Shown piece by piece: positions 28,100 to 39,700 of a stretch of DNA of 64,000 bases (its first letter is position 1; each line of letters begins with the position of its first letter). A program made the position numbers and the translations under genes. Origin of the DNA: CBDCWT01 sp965223305 (lineage in GTDB: Bacteria; Planctomycetota; Planctomycetia; Pirellulales; Pirellulaceae); NCBI GenBank assembly GCA_965223305.1, contig CBDCWT010000026.1, positions 17,812 through 81,811 on the forward strand, in the 5' to 3' direction. Under the pieces are notes generated by a model. That model was not told the origin of the DNA. It was given only the letters and a program-made list of their open reading frames with translations, and did not search any database.

Positions 28100-30034
28100 A
28101 TGCCGATCGATCTGATACTGGGAACTGCCGGCCATATTGATCACGGAAAGACCTCCCTGATCGGTGCGTTGACCGGGACGGATACCGACCGACTTCCGGA
28201 AGAGAAGCGGCGGGGTATCACGATCGAATTGGGGTTTGCCGAGCTAGAGGTGGGTCCGTTTCGTTTGGGGATCGTGGATGTACCCGGTCATGAACGTTTC
28301 GTGCGTCACATGCTGGCTGGCGCGACCGGGATGGACTTGGCGCTGTTGGTGGTCGCGGCCGACGACTCGGTAAAGCCGCAAACCAGAGAGCACCTGGAGA
28401 TTCTCCGCCTGTTGAATCTCAAAGCCGGAGTGATCGCGCTCTCCAAGGTGGACCTGGTCGATCCAGACTGGGTCGGACTGGTCGAGGAGGAAGTCCGGGA
28501 AATTGTTTCGGGGAGCTTTCTGGAGCGGGCGCCGATCGTCCATACCAGCGCCGCGACTGGGATCGGGCTGGAGCAGTTGCGTGAGCAGATTGGCGCCGCC
28601 GCGGGCCAAGCGAACGGGCAGCCCGCCGCAACGGAGCTCGCAGCACCTTTTCGGATGGCGATCGATCGTACTTTCACCATCGACGGGCACGGTACCGTGG
28701 TCACCGGCAGTATCGGCGGCGGCCGCACCCAAGTCGGCGACGAACTAGAACTTCAACCGGCGGGGGTTCGGGTCCGAGTACGCGGGCTGCAGAACCACGA
28801 TCGCCAAGTTGACGTTGTGCAGCGAGGCCAGCGCGCGGCGATGAATCTGGCCGGCGTACACCACGAACAGATCGAACGCGGCCAGGAGCTCTGCTCACCC
28901 GGACACCTCGTACCCGGCAAGCTGTTCACGGTCGATCTCCAGCTGCTGGAGTCTGCTCCGCGAATACTGAAAGACCGGACTCGGGTGCGGCTGCACGTAG
29001 GCACGTCCGAGCTGCTGGGAACTGTCCGGCTGCTGGGCCAGGCAACACTCGTGCCGGGCGAGCGAGCGTTCGCGCAGATCTTCTTTGGCCGACCGACAGT
29101 AGCAGTTTGGAATCAACCGTTTGTCATTCGCTGCGAGTCACCTATGGTCACCATCGGCGGCGGTCGGATCCTAGATCCCAACGCGCAGCGATTGCGGCGT
29201 CCCGACGCCGAGCAGCTGTCGATGCTCGGCAAACTCGCCGGGGCCGACCCAACGCAGCGCGCATCCGCGGCGCTCTACTTTGCCGGCCTCGGTGACTGGG
29301 AACCGCGCGACCTGCCGAGAACAGCTGGCGTCGAACAGTGGGACCAGGTTCAGCAGCTCCTGCGCGAGGATGGGTTGCTCAAGGAAATCCAGGTCTCTCC
29401 TTCGCGATCGGTACGGGTACACCAACTGGTTTTTTCTCAGCTGGGAGATCGCATCACAGCTGTGCTGGACAAGCTGCACGACATGCATCCGCTGCGGACC
29501 TTCCTCGACCGCCAACTGGTCGCCAACAGTTTCAGGTATCTATCAGATGAAGCGCTCTTACGCACAGCTCTCAAACAGCTGCAGGCGGACGGCAAAGTCA
29601 AGTTCACTGACAAGGGCGTAGCCTTGGCCGGCCGGGGGCCTAAGTTGTCGCACAACGAGCAAAAACTACTCCTGCAGTTGGTCGACGACTATCGGCACGC
29701 GGGATTCGAGGTGCCGACCGTCGCCCAATATCAAAAGCAAGTGACTCGGAATCAAGAATCGGTCCCGCAACTGCTGGCGTTGGCTGCAGCCAACGGAGAT
29801 TTGGTCGAGATCTCCGCAGACTACTACTTGCACGTCAACGTCGAGCAAGAGTCGCGTGAGATTCTAGCCAAAAAGCTAACCGCAGCTGGCGGGATGACCA
29901 TGAGCGAGATTCGCGAGACTCTAAAAACTTCTCGAAAATATGCGGTCCCCTTTTGCGAATACCTAGATCGAATCGGATTTACCAAGAGAAACGGCGACGT
30001 CCGTACGCTGGCGACCGCTGTCAACGATCAGTAG
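28100..30034 (+). CDS. selB: Selenocysteine-specific elongation factor SelB
   Basis: SelB is a GTPase that carries Sec-tRNA to UGA codons marked by a SECIS hairpin. The length of 644 residues is normal. The GTPase domain shows GHIDHGKT (11-18), RRGITIELGFAEL, DVPGHERFVRHM and ALSKVDLVD. EF-Tu-like domains II and III follow, with FRMAIDRTFTIDGHGTVVTG. The winged-helix repeats that bind SECIS RNA occupy about residues 380-640 and end with KTSRKYAVPFCEYLDRIGFT. It is followed by selA 68 bp downstream. It starts about 95 bp after the repeat hairpin beside the group II intron. Confidence 0.96.
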   Translation: MPIDLILGTAGHIDHGKTSLIGALTGTDTDRLPEEKRRGITIELGFAELEVGPFRLGIVDVPGHERFVRHMLAGATGMDLALLVVAADDSVKPQTREHLEILRLLNLKAGVIALSKVDLVDPDWVGLVEEEVREIVSGSFLERAPIVHTSAATGIGLEQLREQIGAAAGQANGQPAATELAAPFRMAIDRTFTIDGHGTVVTGSIGGGRTQVGDELELQPAGVRVRVRGLQNHDRQVDVVQRGQRAAMNLAGVHHEQIERGQELCSPGHLVPGKLFTVDLQLLESAPRILKDRTRVRLHVGTSELLGTVRLLGQATLVPGERAFAQIFFGRPTVAVWNQPFVIRCESPMVTIGGGRILDPNAQRLRRPDAEQLSMLGKLAGADPTQRASAALYFAGLGDWEPRDLPRTAGVEQWDQVQQLLREDGLLKEIQVSPSRSVRVHQLVFSQLGDRITAVLDKLHDMHPLRTFLDRQLVANSFRYLSDEALLRTALKQLQADGKVKFTDKGVALAGRGPKLSHNEQKLLLQLVDDYRHAGFEVPTVAQYQKQVTRNQESVPQLLALAAANGDLVEISADYYLHVNVEQESREILAKKLTAAGGMTMSEIRETLKTSRKYAVPFCEYLDRIGFTKRNGDVRTLATAVNDQ

Positions 30035-30102
30035 TTCGGTCCAACAACAGTCCGGTCCCACTAACGAAACTCCTCGCCCTCACTCGCAGCTGGAAGCGTT
30101 GC

Positions 30103-31494
30103 ATGCCGAACCCACTTCGAAACATCCCGTCTGTTAATGAACTACTGGAACGTCCCGAGCTGCACGGCTTGGTGGAGCGGGTTAGCCACAACGTCGTAGC
30201 CAATGGGATCCGCACCTTCCTAGACGACTTTCGCAGGGAGGTCCACGCGGCGACCGAGGCACCCGTGCCGAGCCCAGGTGAGCTGGCTGGGCGTATCGCG
30301 GATTGGATTATCAAGAGCGAGCAGCCGCCGCTACGGCCGGTGATCAACGCCACCGGCATTCTGCTGCATACCGGACTGGGCCGCGCGCCGTGGCCGCAAG
30401 AGGCGATCGAGGCCGCGACCATGATTGCTCGCGGCTACGCCAGCGTCGAAGTGGATCTCAACAGCGGCGAGCGGTCGCAGCGGGCTGCTGCTGTAGAAAA
30501 ACTGCTCAGACAGCTGACTGGAGCCGAAGCTGCCTGCGTGGTGAACAACAACGCCGCCGCCACAGTGCTCGTCCTGGCGACACTGGCCGCAGAACGCGAG
30601 GTCGTCGTGTCACGCGGTCAGCTGATCGAGATTGGCGGGAGCTTCCGTTTGCCCGAGGTGATGTCTTCGAGCGGCGCTCGGCTACGAGAAGTGGGCACAA
30701 CCAACAAGACCCGCATCGGCGACTATGAGGCAGCGATCAGCTCGGAGACGGCGGCCCTGCTGAGGGTTCACACCAGTAACTTTCGCGTGGTTGGTTTTGC
30801 TGCGCAGCCGACTCTCGAAGAGCTCGCGTCGCTGGCTCGAGCCCGCCGCTTGCCTCTGATCGACGACATAGGATCTGGCGCCTTGGTCGATTTCGGTCCG
30901 CACGGAGTCGGCGACGAGCCGGTCGCGGCCGACAGCATCAAGGGTGGTGCCGATCTGGTGCTGTTTAGCGGCGACAAACTACTCGGTGGACCGCAGTGCG
31001 GCATCATTGTTGGCCGCCGGAGCTACGTCGAGCGAGTTGCGAAGCACCCGCTGATGCGGGCGATGCGGTTGGACAAAGTCATCCTGGCCAGCCTGGCGGC
31101 GACATTGAGGCTCTATCGCAAGCCCGAATCGCTCCAGCAGAAGATACCGCTGCAGGCGATGCTTGGCACGTCCGCCGAAAATCTACGCAACCGAGCGCAC
31201 CGCATGGCTCCGCAGCTGGCATCCTGCGCGGCTGTCCAATCGGCAGAAGCGGTCGCTGGCGTGACCTATCTGGGCGGCGGCTCGGTTCCCACCCAGCAGA
31301 TCGACACATGGTGTGTTGTCTTGAGGCCGGCGAAGGGGAACGTCGACCAACTGGCTGGTTCTCTGCGGACCGGTGAACCGGCGATATTTGGGCGCGTGCA
31401 GCAAGACAGCTTGTGGCTCGATTTGAGAACGGTCTTGCCCCACGAAGACAGCTCGCTGATCGGAGCCGTGCAACGTCTCGAGGAGGAACCGTAA
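30103..31494 (+). CDS. selA: L-seryl-tRNA(Sec) selenium transferase
   Basis: SelA is a PLP enzyme that converts Ser-tRNA(Sec) to Sec-tRNA(Sec) using selenophosphate. The start MPNPLRNIPSVNELLERPEL at 30103 matches the family; the frame extends upstream into selB but that part is not family-like. The length of 463 residues is normal. Conserved parts: INATGILLHTGLGRAP, GYASVEVDLNSGERSQR, and the PLP lysine in LFSGDKLLGGPQCG (Lys292). selC and the selenophosphate synthetase gene were not found in the window. Confidence 0.95.
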   Translation: MPNPLRNIPSVNELLERPELHGLVERVSHNVVANGIRTFLDDFRREVHAATEAPVPSPGELAGRIADWIIKSEQPPLRPVINATGILLHTGLGRAPWPQEAIEAATMIARGYASVEVDLNSGERSQRAAAVEKLLRQLTGAEAACVVNNNAAATVLVLATLAAEREVVVSRGQLIEIGGSFRLPEVMSSSGARLREVGTTNKTRIGDYEAAISSETAALLRVHTSNFRVVGFAAQPTLEELASLARARRLPLIDDIGSGALVDFGPHGVGDEPVAADSIKGGADLVLFSGDKLLGGPQCGIIVGRRSYVERVAKHPLMRAMRLDKVILASLAATLRLYRKPESLQQKIPLQAMLGTSAENLRNRAHRMAPQLASCAAVQSAEAVAGVTYLGGGSVPTQQIDTWCVVLRPAKGNVDQLAGSLRTGEPAIFGRVQQDSLWLDLRTVLPHEDSSLIGAVQRLEEEP

Positions 31495-31589
31495 GTGGCT
31501 GGTGAAACCTGCGGGATGCTTGCCGCAGTCTTTGTAGCCCAAAGTGCCTATCGGCGTATTGGACGAAGCGCTAGATTGGGAATAAGTGA

Positions 31590-32192
31590 ATGAAGGCGTC
31601 ACTATCATCGGTACTTGAACGTGTCGGGGATTTCTTCATGCGCCGTTCTCCAATCCACAGTGCCGCGAAGAGGATCTCTGCCGCGTTGTCTGAAATGCAG
31701 ATTCCGTTTGCGGTGGCGGGAGCCTTGGCGGCTAATGCGCATGGACACGTCCGCACAACCGAGGACGTGTCCATTCTCCTGCGCTCTGACGATCTGAACC
31801 GATTCAAAGAGCACTGGATCGGAAAGGGATGGGTGGAGAAATTTGCTGGTTCGAAGGGCATGCGTGATACGGTTCACAATGTCAATATCGATGTCCTGCT
31901 GACCGGAGACTACCCGGGCGACGGGCTTCCCAAACCGGTCAGATTCCCCGATCCGCGGACGGCCACGGAATCCGACGACGAAGGCATCCCCATCCTGACA
32001 CTGGCGGCTCTCGTCGAGTTGAAGCTTGCCAGCGGTATGACAGCGGCGGACCGACCTCGAGACCTTGACGACGTAATTCAGCTGATTCGTGCCAACCAGT
32101 TACCCCGCACGTACACCGAACAGCTGAACGCCTACGTCCGGGAAAAGTACGATGAGCTTTGGCTGGCTGCTCAGCTACGCGACGAGTACTGA
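31590..32192 (+). CDS. Nucleotidyltransferase-fold protein
   Basis: The protein has 200 residues. The motif FAVAGALAANAHGHVRTTED followed by VSILL resembles the GG/S...RxTxDhD core of minimal nucleotidyltransferases (AbiEii/NTP transferase type), and a second acidic strand reads NVNIDVLLTGDYPGD. The first Asp of the usual DxD pair is replaced in EDVSI (Glu-Asp), so activity is uncertain. The C-terminal half contains ALVELKLASGMTAADRPRDL, a pattern common in such proteins. An internal start (MRRSPIHSAAKRI) at 31638 is possible. No partner of a toxin-antitoxin pair is next to it. Confidence 0.7.
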   Translation: MKASLSSVLERVGDFFMRRSPIHSAAKRISAALSEMQIPFAVAGALAANAHGHVRTTEDVSILLRSDDLNRFKEHWIGKGWVEKFAGSKGMRDTVHNVNIDVLLTGDYPGDGLPKPVRFPDPRTATESDDEGIPILTLAALVELKLASGMTAADRPRDLDDVIQLIRANQLPRTYTEQLNAYVREKYDELWLAAQLRDEY

Positions 32193-32409
32193 ATCGCACC
32201 CAAATTCGCCCAAAAAAGCCGGCTGAAGTAGTTTCGCGATGCACTTCAGTCAGTACAATATTTGCTTTCTACATCCCGTCATCAAATTGGCCTCCAATCT
32301 GGCGGCGGCAGCAAGCTTCACGGATCGACTACGATTTACTTCAGCTAGGATGCGCTAACCAACCTTCCGCGCCCCCAACCGCGGCAACCCAAATTCACTC
32401 GCCATCCCC

Positions 32410-33273
32410 ATGCTGCGTTGTTCAATCACTGCGTTCTTACTGGCAGCGAACCTCTACGTCTCGCAGTTCACGCATGCCAAGAACAGAAACGAGTTTCTTT
32501 ACAATGACAGCCCCAAGTGGTCGGAGTTCGGCGTGGGCTCCTGGAAACTGGTCCGCGTCTATCGGGAAACCTTGAATGAAGAAGGTGCCGTCGAATCGTT
32601 CAGCATCGACGAGACCAAAACAACCCTAGTCGAAGTCACCGAAGAAGGATACACAATTCGCGCCGATGTCGTCATCGAAGTCGCTGGGCGAAGGTTTCAA
32701 GCGGCACCTAAGTACTTCGAAAAGTCCTGGAACGGCCAGTCCGCCGATCAATCGATTGAGGTACAGGACGGGGGGAACGAGAAGTCAAGATTGCGGGCCG
32801 TCGTTACCCCACTCAGCTCCGCGACATTCTCGTCCAGGGCAAAGACACCAAAACGGCATTGCATCGTCTACTACTCCGCTGACGTTGCCCCTTACGTGCT
32901 GCGGATGGAAACGGTCGGTACGGATGCCAAAGGGGAGAAGACCGACTTCAACACGGTGGTCGAAGTCATCGCGGTCGACATGCCCCATAAAGTGCTATCG
33001 GAAATCAAAACCACATCGCATGTTCAAACTTCCGAGCAACGACATCGTACAGACCAAGAGAAGTTAACAGTCGAGGTTCAATGTACGAAGGTGCCCGGAT
33101 GGGTCGTGGCTCACTCGTCGAAGCTCGTCGACAAAAAAGCCGATCGAGTTGTCGAACGCACAACGCTTGAGCTTCTCGACTACGAAGCGTTGCCTGTGGC
33201 GGAGCAATCGTCCCGCCCCTTGATGTCGCGCCGCCGCGGACGCGCGCGGTACAGAAACAGAGGACGACGTTAG
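32410..33273 (+). CDS. Exported hypothetical protein
   Basis: The protein has 287 residues with a signal peptide (MLRCSITAFLLAANLYVSQF, cleavage near THAKN). The mature part is a beta-rich domain (FGVGSWKLVRVYRETLNEE, EEGYTIRADVVIEVAGRRF) that looks like two repeated sheets. The C-terminus is very basic (SRRRGRARYRNRGRR). No family is recognised. It is followed by a repeat block and stands alone. Confidence 0.65.
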   Translation: MLRCSITAFLLAANLYVSQFTHAKNRNEFLYNDSPKWSEFGVGSWKLVRVYRETLNEEGAVESFSIDETKTTLVEVTEEGYTIRADVVIEVAGRRFQAAPKYFEKSWNGQSADQSIEVQDGGNEKSRLRAVVTPLSSATFSSRAKTPKRHCIVYYSADVAPYVLRMETVGTDAKGEKTDFNTVVEVIAVDMPHKVLSEIKTTSHVQTSEQRHRTDQEKLTVEVQCTKVPGWVVAHSSKLVDKKADRVVERTTLELLDYEALPVAEQSSRPLMSRRRGRARYRNRGRR

Positions 33274-33287
33274 AACCCGCCGGCATC

Positions 33288-33725
33288 CACTTCACCCTCC
33301 CGCTCGCGGGAGGGTCGGACGCGTAGCGTCCGGGGAGGGCTGCCCGGAGTGATCGCCCCTCGCGTACCCCCTCTCCGGCCTTTTGGGCCGACTCTTCTCG
33401 AAGAGGTCGTGCAGCTTCTACGCTTCATGCAGTCCGCCAAACTCTGGCGAGTTCGGCTACCCCGCAAATCAGCCGCTGGGCGTTAGCCCGTTAGCCCACG
33501 GTTCTCACCAAACCGGATGCTAACGCATGCCGGCTGATCGGTGTGTCCGCGCAACATCAGCCGCTGGGCGTTAGCCCACGGTTCCCCAGCGAAACCCACG
33601 CGTAGCGTCCGGCGAGGGCTCCCCCCTCTCCGGCCCTTCGGGCCGACTCTCCCCGAGGGGAGAGTGACGAAAGACGAGAATCACGCACCTAAGCTAGAAG
33701 CTGCGCGACCTCCTGGGGACGAGAG
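33288..33725. repeat. Composite modular intergenic repeat, double unit
   Basis: Modules in order: TCCCGCTCGCGGGAGGGTCG, CGGACGCGTAGCGTCCGG, CTCTCCGGCCTTTTGGGCC, GTCGTGCAGCTTCTACGCTT, CCAAACTCTGGCGAGTTCGG, CAGCCGCTGGGCGTTAGCCC twice, AAACCGGATGCTAACGCATG, and GGCCCTTCGGGCC with GTGACGAAAGACGAG. It fills the gap between the exported protein gene and the end of the giant subtilase gene. Confidence 0.85.
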
Positions 33726-36700
33726 TCAGAGAGGGGACTTTGAGACTTTGTCTAGTCTTCCCAATCGGAGCCAAACGTCGTTTTCGTCCTGGAGTGCTTC
33801 TGCGAGGCTCCATACCCACCGCGGGTCCCACGAGAGTTCCTCTACGGCCCGATCGATGGCGGCTGGCGCAGCCCTCGCGGGCAACCCGGCTGACCTCCAG
33901 GTCGGCGGCAGCTGGAGCGTATCCGAAGAGGAGGAACCAGCCGGGGCTCTCGACCCAGCCAATTCGCTCGCGTTGGACCGGGCTCCAGCGACCCTGTTTC
34001 CAGCTCCACCGGTGCTCAGCAGCCCTCCAGGAATCGGAGGAATCTCTGCAACGGGCAGCAACGCCGCGAACTGCGCCAACTTCGAGGCGTCGGTGGCATT
34101 AATGCGGCCGTTTCCGCTGATATCTCCCACGATGAGCGGATCGATCAGCGGCGACGAGGAAAATCCGGTATCGATCAGGCCTGCGACGCGTGCGACCTGC
34201 GCCGCGTCGCTGGCGTTGATGCGGCCACTTCCTGAAACATCGCCGAAGTAGGTAACTAGGTGAATGGCGTCTTGGTCAATCGCTGCCATCGCAGCACCAT
34301 CGGCATCCACAAGAGAGATGATCTCAAGGTCCAAGACTTGTTGCTGCAGGTAATGGACACTGGCATTGGCTGACGGCACTCGCGCCTGCAGGTGCAACAA
34401 CGTTGTGCTGCCGGCGGGCAACTCGGTCGGGGTGGAAAAAGTAACCGTCGCCACGCCTCGGGTCTCCGTGCTGAGGTCAACCTGCACCGTAGGGGGCAGC
34501 CCAGTGGGGACCGACGCGCCCACAACTTCCAGCAGCCTGGGGTCGTAATGCAGCTGCAGCGACACGCGCCGCACGCCCGCCACGTCGCTGATCGCGACCG
34601 GGATGCCTCGTTCCGAGTTCGCCGGCAAATTGACAACCTGCCCAGGGCCCCTGACCACGTGCGGGAGGCCGATCGTCACCGCATCGGCTGGGGGTGCGGC
34701 AATTGTGAATGACGAGCGGTAGTCGCCGCCGGCAGTGCCGTCGGCATCGCCATCTAAGAGGTTTCCTGCGGTGTCCTTGAAACCGTTGGGCCCACTACGG
34801 AAGATCACCTCATAAGTGTCCGCTGCAAGCGTACCTTCGGTCTTCACAAAAGTGACTGTGTCGGGTGATGGACCAACGGAAATCGAACCTGCAACCAGAC
34901 CGGTTGCTTGGCCTCTGAGAACGACATCCGGCTGGCCGAAACCAACAAAGGCAGAGTCATATAGGTTCAGCTCGCTGGTATCCAAGCTGTTCGTTAGCTG
35001 CGCCACAAAGCCAGTGAACGTGGTGGCCAGTGAGGCCACTTGAAAACCAGCCGACTCCGGCTGAATCTCGGCCTGCACGACATATTCACCAGCGACTCCT
35101 TCCGCTGAAACCTCCAACCGGTACTCGCCAGCAGCAACCACTTGGAAAACCAAACGCGCATTCTTGCCATCGGGCTGACCGTCCGTGGCAACGGCTACGG
35201 GTGCACCAGCGGCATCGTAGAGCGTCAACATGGGGTCGAGTTCGTTGCGCGGCGAGTTGGCTACACCGTCCAAGGGAGTTCGTGTTGTCACCGTTAGCTG
35301 ATCGCCGACTGCCAGCGTGAGGGTGTACGAATCAGGACCCTCGCCCGAGTATCCATCGCCGCCCAAGCCGGCCAGCAACCCGCCGGCAGGCAGATCGATG
35401 TTCATCCGCCGCAGCGGAGCAAGCGTATCCAAATCAAAAACCGCAATTTGGTTAGGACCATTTGGACTAACTGTCTCCGAGACGAACAGCTCGTCTCCGA
35501 CGATTGCCAGACCTTGTTCGTTTAGCTGCGAACCGGTGGGGACTGCCCGTACGACCTGTCCATTTTCCGCGTCCAACTCGTACAACGTGCCGCTGCTGAA
35601 AAAACCTTGAGACACTGAGTAGAGTGTGCCGGCCGAGTTGTTGCCCGCCAGCCCGACACCCAACAAATCCGGCACCGGCAGCGTGCGCAGCAGGGGATGT
35701 GAGGGATCCACGGCATCGTAGACATGGATCTCGCCGTCCGAGGCGAACAACTCCTGGCCAACCCGCGCGAGCCCAGTGAACAACGGCGCCCCTGGGAACT
35801 CGTTGTTCTCCAAGACCGTTCCGTCGTCCGGATCGAGCTTGTAAATGTGGTTGTCTCCAAAGGGCAGACCCGCCACGTACCACAGACTGTCACCGTCGAA
35901 GGCCAGGTTGACGCCGTAGGGATCAGTTTGTGGTACGTTCGGAGTCGGAAATGAATTCAGGATCGCGCCCGAAAGCGGCTCCAGCTCGTAGATCGTGCCC
36001 GGATCATCCAGGTTGGAGGGCTCCTCTACAGCAAACAGCCGAGCCCGATTGTCTCGGGAGCCGGCAAATCCGATCGCCGAGCCCCCGGCAGGCAGGCGAC
36101 GAAGCGGCGCCGCGGGTGGATCGACCAACTCGGTGTCAAAGACCACCGTGTCAGTAACCACCACGGCGTAGTCTCCGGCGGTTGTCGAAGTCAGCCGCAA
36201 CGTGTAGATCCCATCCGCTGGAACGACGTATTCGAGAATCCCGAGGTCGTAGTTCTCTACCTGAACTCCCAGCGGCCGGGACGCAGCGGTGGCAACTGTC
36301 TCGCCCTGAGGGCCGACCAATTCCAACAGTGACTCTGAAAAATCTGCGGTGCCCTGCCCCGCCACGACAATGTCCACCTTGCTGCCCACCCTGCCAGTTA
36401 GATCTAAGGTGTAGGTATCCACCTCGGGCACAACATAGAGTGACTCGCGACCGCCGACGGTGATCGCCAAGTCGTCGAAGTACCAACCTTCAAATCCGTT
36501 GTCCAGTTCGTCCAGCGTGTCCATTGAAAATCGCAGCTGGATGTCACGGCCCGCGAAGCTGGTTAAATCCGCGCTCAGCGGCTGCCATACGCCGCTGGTC
36601 GACGAAGGGAGTGTCGAATCCAATGTCGAAAACAGCGTTGTCTGGGACTGGCCGTCATCAACAGCCACCCCTAGATCTTCGACAAAGAACAGGTTCGATT

Positions 36701-39700
36701 CGGCTTCGATTAGCGTGTTGAACGAGAGGGTTACCGGTGCCGCCGCCGGCAACGAGATGACGGGCGAGACGGCGACGCCGCCGGTAGCCGTTCCGGTTTC
36801 GTAGTTCCCCCCGCCGAATCCCTTCTCGCCCTTACCAAAGTAGATACTGTACGGCGCCGAGTGATGGGGCAGGCCGTCCCGCTGCCGTCCAGTCGACCGA
36901 TGCCAGAGACCGTTTCCGGATCCCGCCGAATTGTCCAGTACAAAGCCGCCCGCTGTCTCGCTGAAATCCTCGGAATAGACAATCCCCAGTTGCCCGCCCT
37001 TCAGAGCCACGGCACCCAGGCCAAACAGGCCGCCGTCGCTGACCGTGACACTACGGACCACGGCCCCGCTATCGGGATCGAGTGAGAAGAGCGCGCCGGC
37101 AGCCGACGACGCGAACAACGTCACACCATCGAAGGCCAGCCCTTCCACGTCAGCAGCTGGTGCCGGCAATGTCGCCAGGACCGTCTCGCGCAGCTTGGAA
37201 TCGTATTCGACGATACCGGTCCCCGGCACGAAAGCGAACTGCCTACCGACATCGTCACCGCCCGCGGCCCCCACAGCGGTCACCGATGTTAGATGATTCG
37301 CTGTAACCCCGGAGTAACCGGCCTGCCTCCCCGCGCCGAGGTCGCCACGACTGAGGAAAATCGAAGGCTGAGTATCTTCCGGGACGCCCCGCACTAGGAC
37401 GTCGTCGATGTTCCACCCGGCAAAGGTAAGCAGGGAGTCCGTGGGACCCATTCCCCAGCGAACAAAGACAGTGGCCTGCCCGTCCGCGACATGGGAAATG
37501 TCAAACGTCTGCTGCCTCCAACGGCCATCATCAGTGATGTCGACTGTTTGATTTGACCAAACGGGCGCCCAATTCTGGCCGTCGTTACTAACGTCGATCG
37601 AAGCCCGGTCAAACGAGCTCCCCTCCACGCCCAGCCATCGCTGGAAGGAAAGCGTCACGTCACGATGCGCCGATGCATCGATGGCGGGCGTCACGGCGTA
37701 CTCGGTCCTCCGCAGGTTGTCCGTGTAGTCGCCCGCCAAGTTGTAGCCGATGACTCTGGTCCCGGTGAATCCAGCTGTGGGGTCGCCGGCACCGGACCCA
37801 CCGCCCAGCGGAGTTCCGTACTGCCAATCGCCCTCCAGGGTCCAACCAGGGTCGCTGTCCATGTTCGCCGCGTAGATCGTAGTCGCCGTCGGCGGAGTCG
37901 AACTAAACCCTAGTCCACTCGCCGAGAACCCCGCAGTGCTCTCGACAGATTGCACCGCCCCGGTTATCGGATCCAGACGGTACAAACGGTTCGGATCTAC
38001 GTCCGCGTTCAGGTAGAGCAGCGACGCTCCCCCCTCGGCGATGGTCAGCCCGATCTGTTTGTGATCCGGCGAGAGGCTGTCGGGCGCGGCGAACCGATGC
38101 AGCTCATCACCAGTTAACGGATCCACGCTCACGATCTGTCCACTCGCCGGCTGTACTCCCCAAACGATTGCGTCGAGCGAGACAGGATCGGGGAGGCTTG
38201 TACCCACCACCGCGAACCGACCCTCACTTGTCAACGAACCGTCAATCGGCAGCGGCGTCCCGGCCCCCACCCCGTCTACCGCGCTTTCGACGGCAGCGTT
38301 CAAATGCAGATCCAGGTTGTAACTGGTCGGTTGATCCGCAGAGACGCGAACCTCGTAGATACCGTCACTGGCGGCACCGGTGACGGGCAGCGCCGCAGCT
38401 TGACCGGCGGCAGCTGTGACCGGACCTGCAACCACTCGCCCAGAGCCGTCCGCCAACTCGATCGTCAGCGCGGCAAGAGTCTCGTCGGGACGCACTTCGC
38501 CCAATAACGTTTGTCCGCCTGGCACGAAAACCGGGAACCGATCAACGTCGTCGGCAGAGTGAATCCATCCTCTGTTCTCCGGGCTGGCAAATAGCAGAGC
38601 ACCGGGTGGGTCAAGCCGCTGGAAGGGGCTGGCAGACAGCACACTGGCGTCTACCGAGAACGGAACCAAGTAGTCCCCACCTGGATGCCCGTCCCCACTG
38701 GGAACCGTACCTTCGCCATCCAGGTCGTTGCCGGCCAGATCCTCAATTCCACCGTCGCGACTAAAGAGCTTGAACAGATATGAGTCATCCTCAAGTCCGA
38801 CGTAGTCGACAGTTAAGACCAACGTTGAATCGTCATAATGCACGTTCGCGGGTTCACGCGCGCCGTGAATCGCACCGGTCAACTCCAGCGCCGACAAGTC
38901 GATGGCATCTCCCCGGATCGCTTCGTCGAACTCGACCATGATCTTCACGTCACCAGCAGCGACAACTGAGTCGAGTGAACTGCTCACAACTCGCGGAGCG
39001 CGCGAGTCGACGGTGAACTGGCTGGAGAATTGCTCGCTGGCCGCACCTGAGACGCTCTGCACGGCGCCCGCTGCGACGTCCACGGTATGCACACCGTCCG
39101 ACAAAGCAGGGAGCGCGAATGCTACCGAGTCACCGTCTGTCGTTCGCCAACCAAGGGCGGGTACACCGTCGACGGTCAAATCCGAAGGAGCGAGAGATGA
39201 CAGCAGCACCGCATCGCTGAAGTCAAGCTGAAGTGTCGACGGTGATTCAGCGAGACGTTGGCCATCGCTGGGAGAACTGCTCTGCACTACGAATCCCGCT
39301 CGACTCCCGGTCTGGCCGGTGGCCTGCAAGACGTACTCACCGCGACCGCCAGCCGATCTCACGCGAGCAGTGTACGTTCCGGTCACGCTAGCTAGGTAGT
39401 CCAACCTGGCGTTTCGACCGTCAGAACTACCGTTGTCGTCCGAGGCGACGAGAGTTCCGTTGGGTGCATACAATTCGATCGCAGGATCCAAGTCGTTCGC
39501 AAACTCAAAGGGGCCGTCTCCTGGCGTACTGGTAACGAGCAGTAGCCGGTCGTCTGCGTTGACCGGTATCCGGTAAAAGTCACCGCGGTCTCCGATTAGC
39601 AACAGCGAGTTGGCAACGTTCAGCCTGCCTCCGGTGACCGTGCGTCCCGTCAAGGAACCAACCCGATCGGCGCCGGTCAGGATTGCTGTCTTGATTTGCT

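Noticed and set aside
31495..31589. Search for selC (tRNA-Sec) beside selA
   Set aside because: No sequence able to form a long acceptor and variable arm with a TCA anticodon was seen in the gaps flanking selB and selA.
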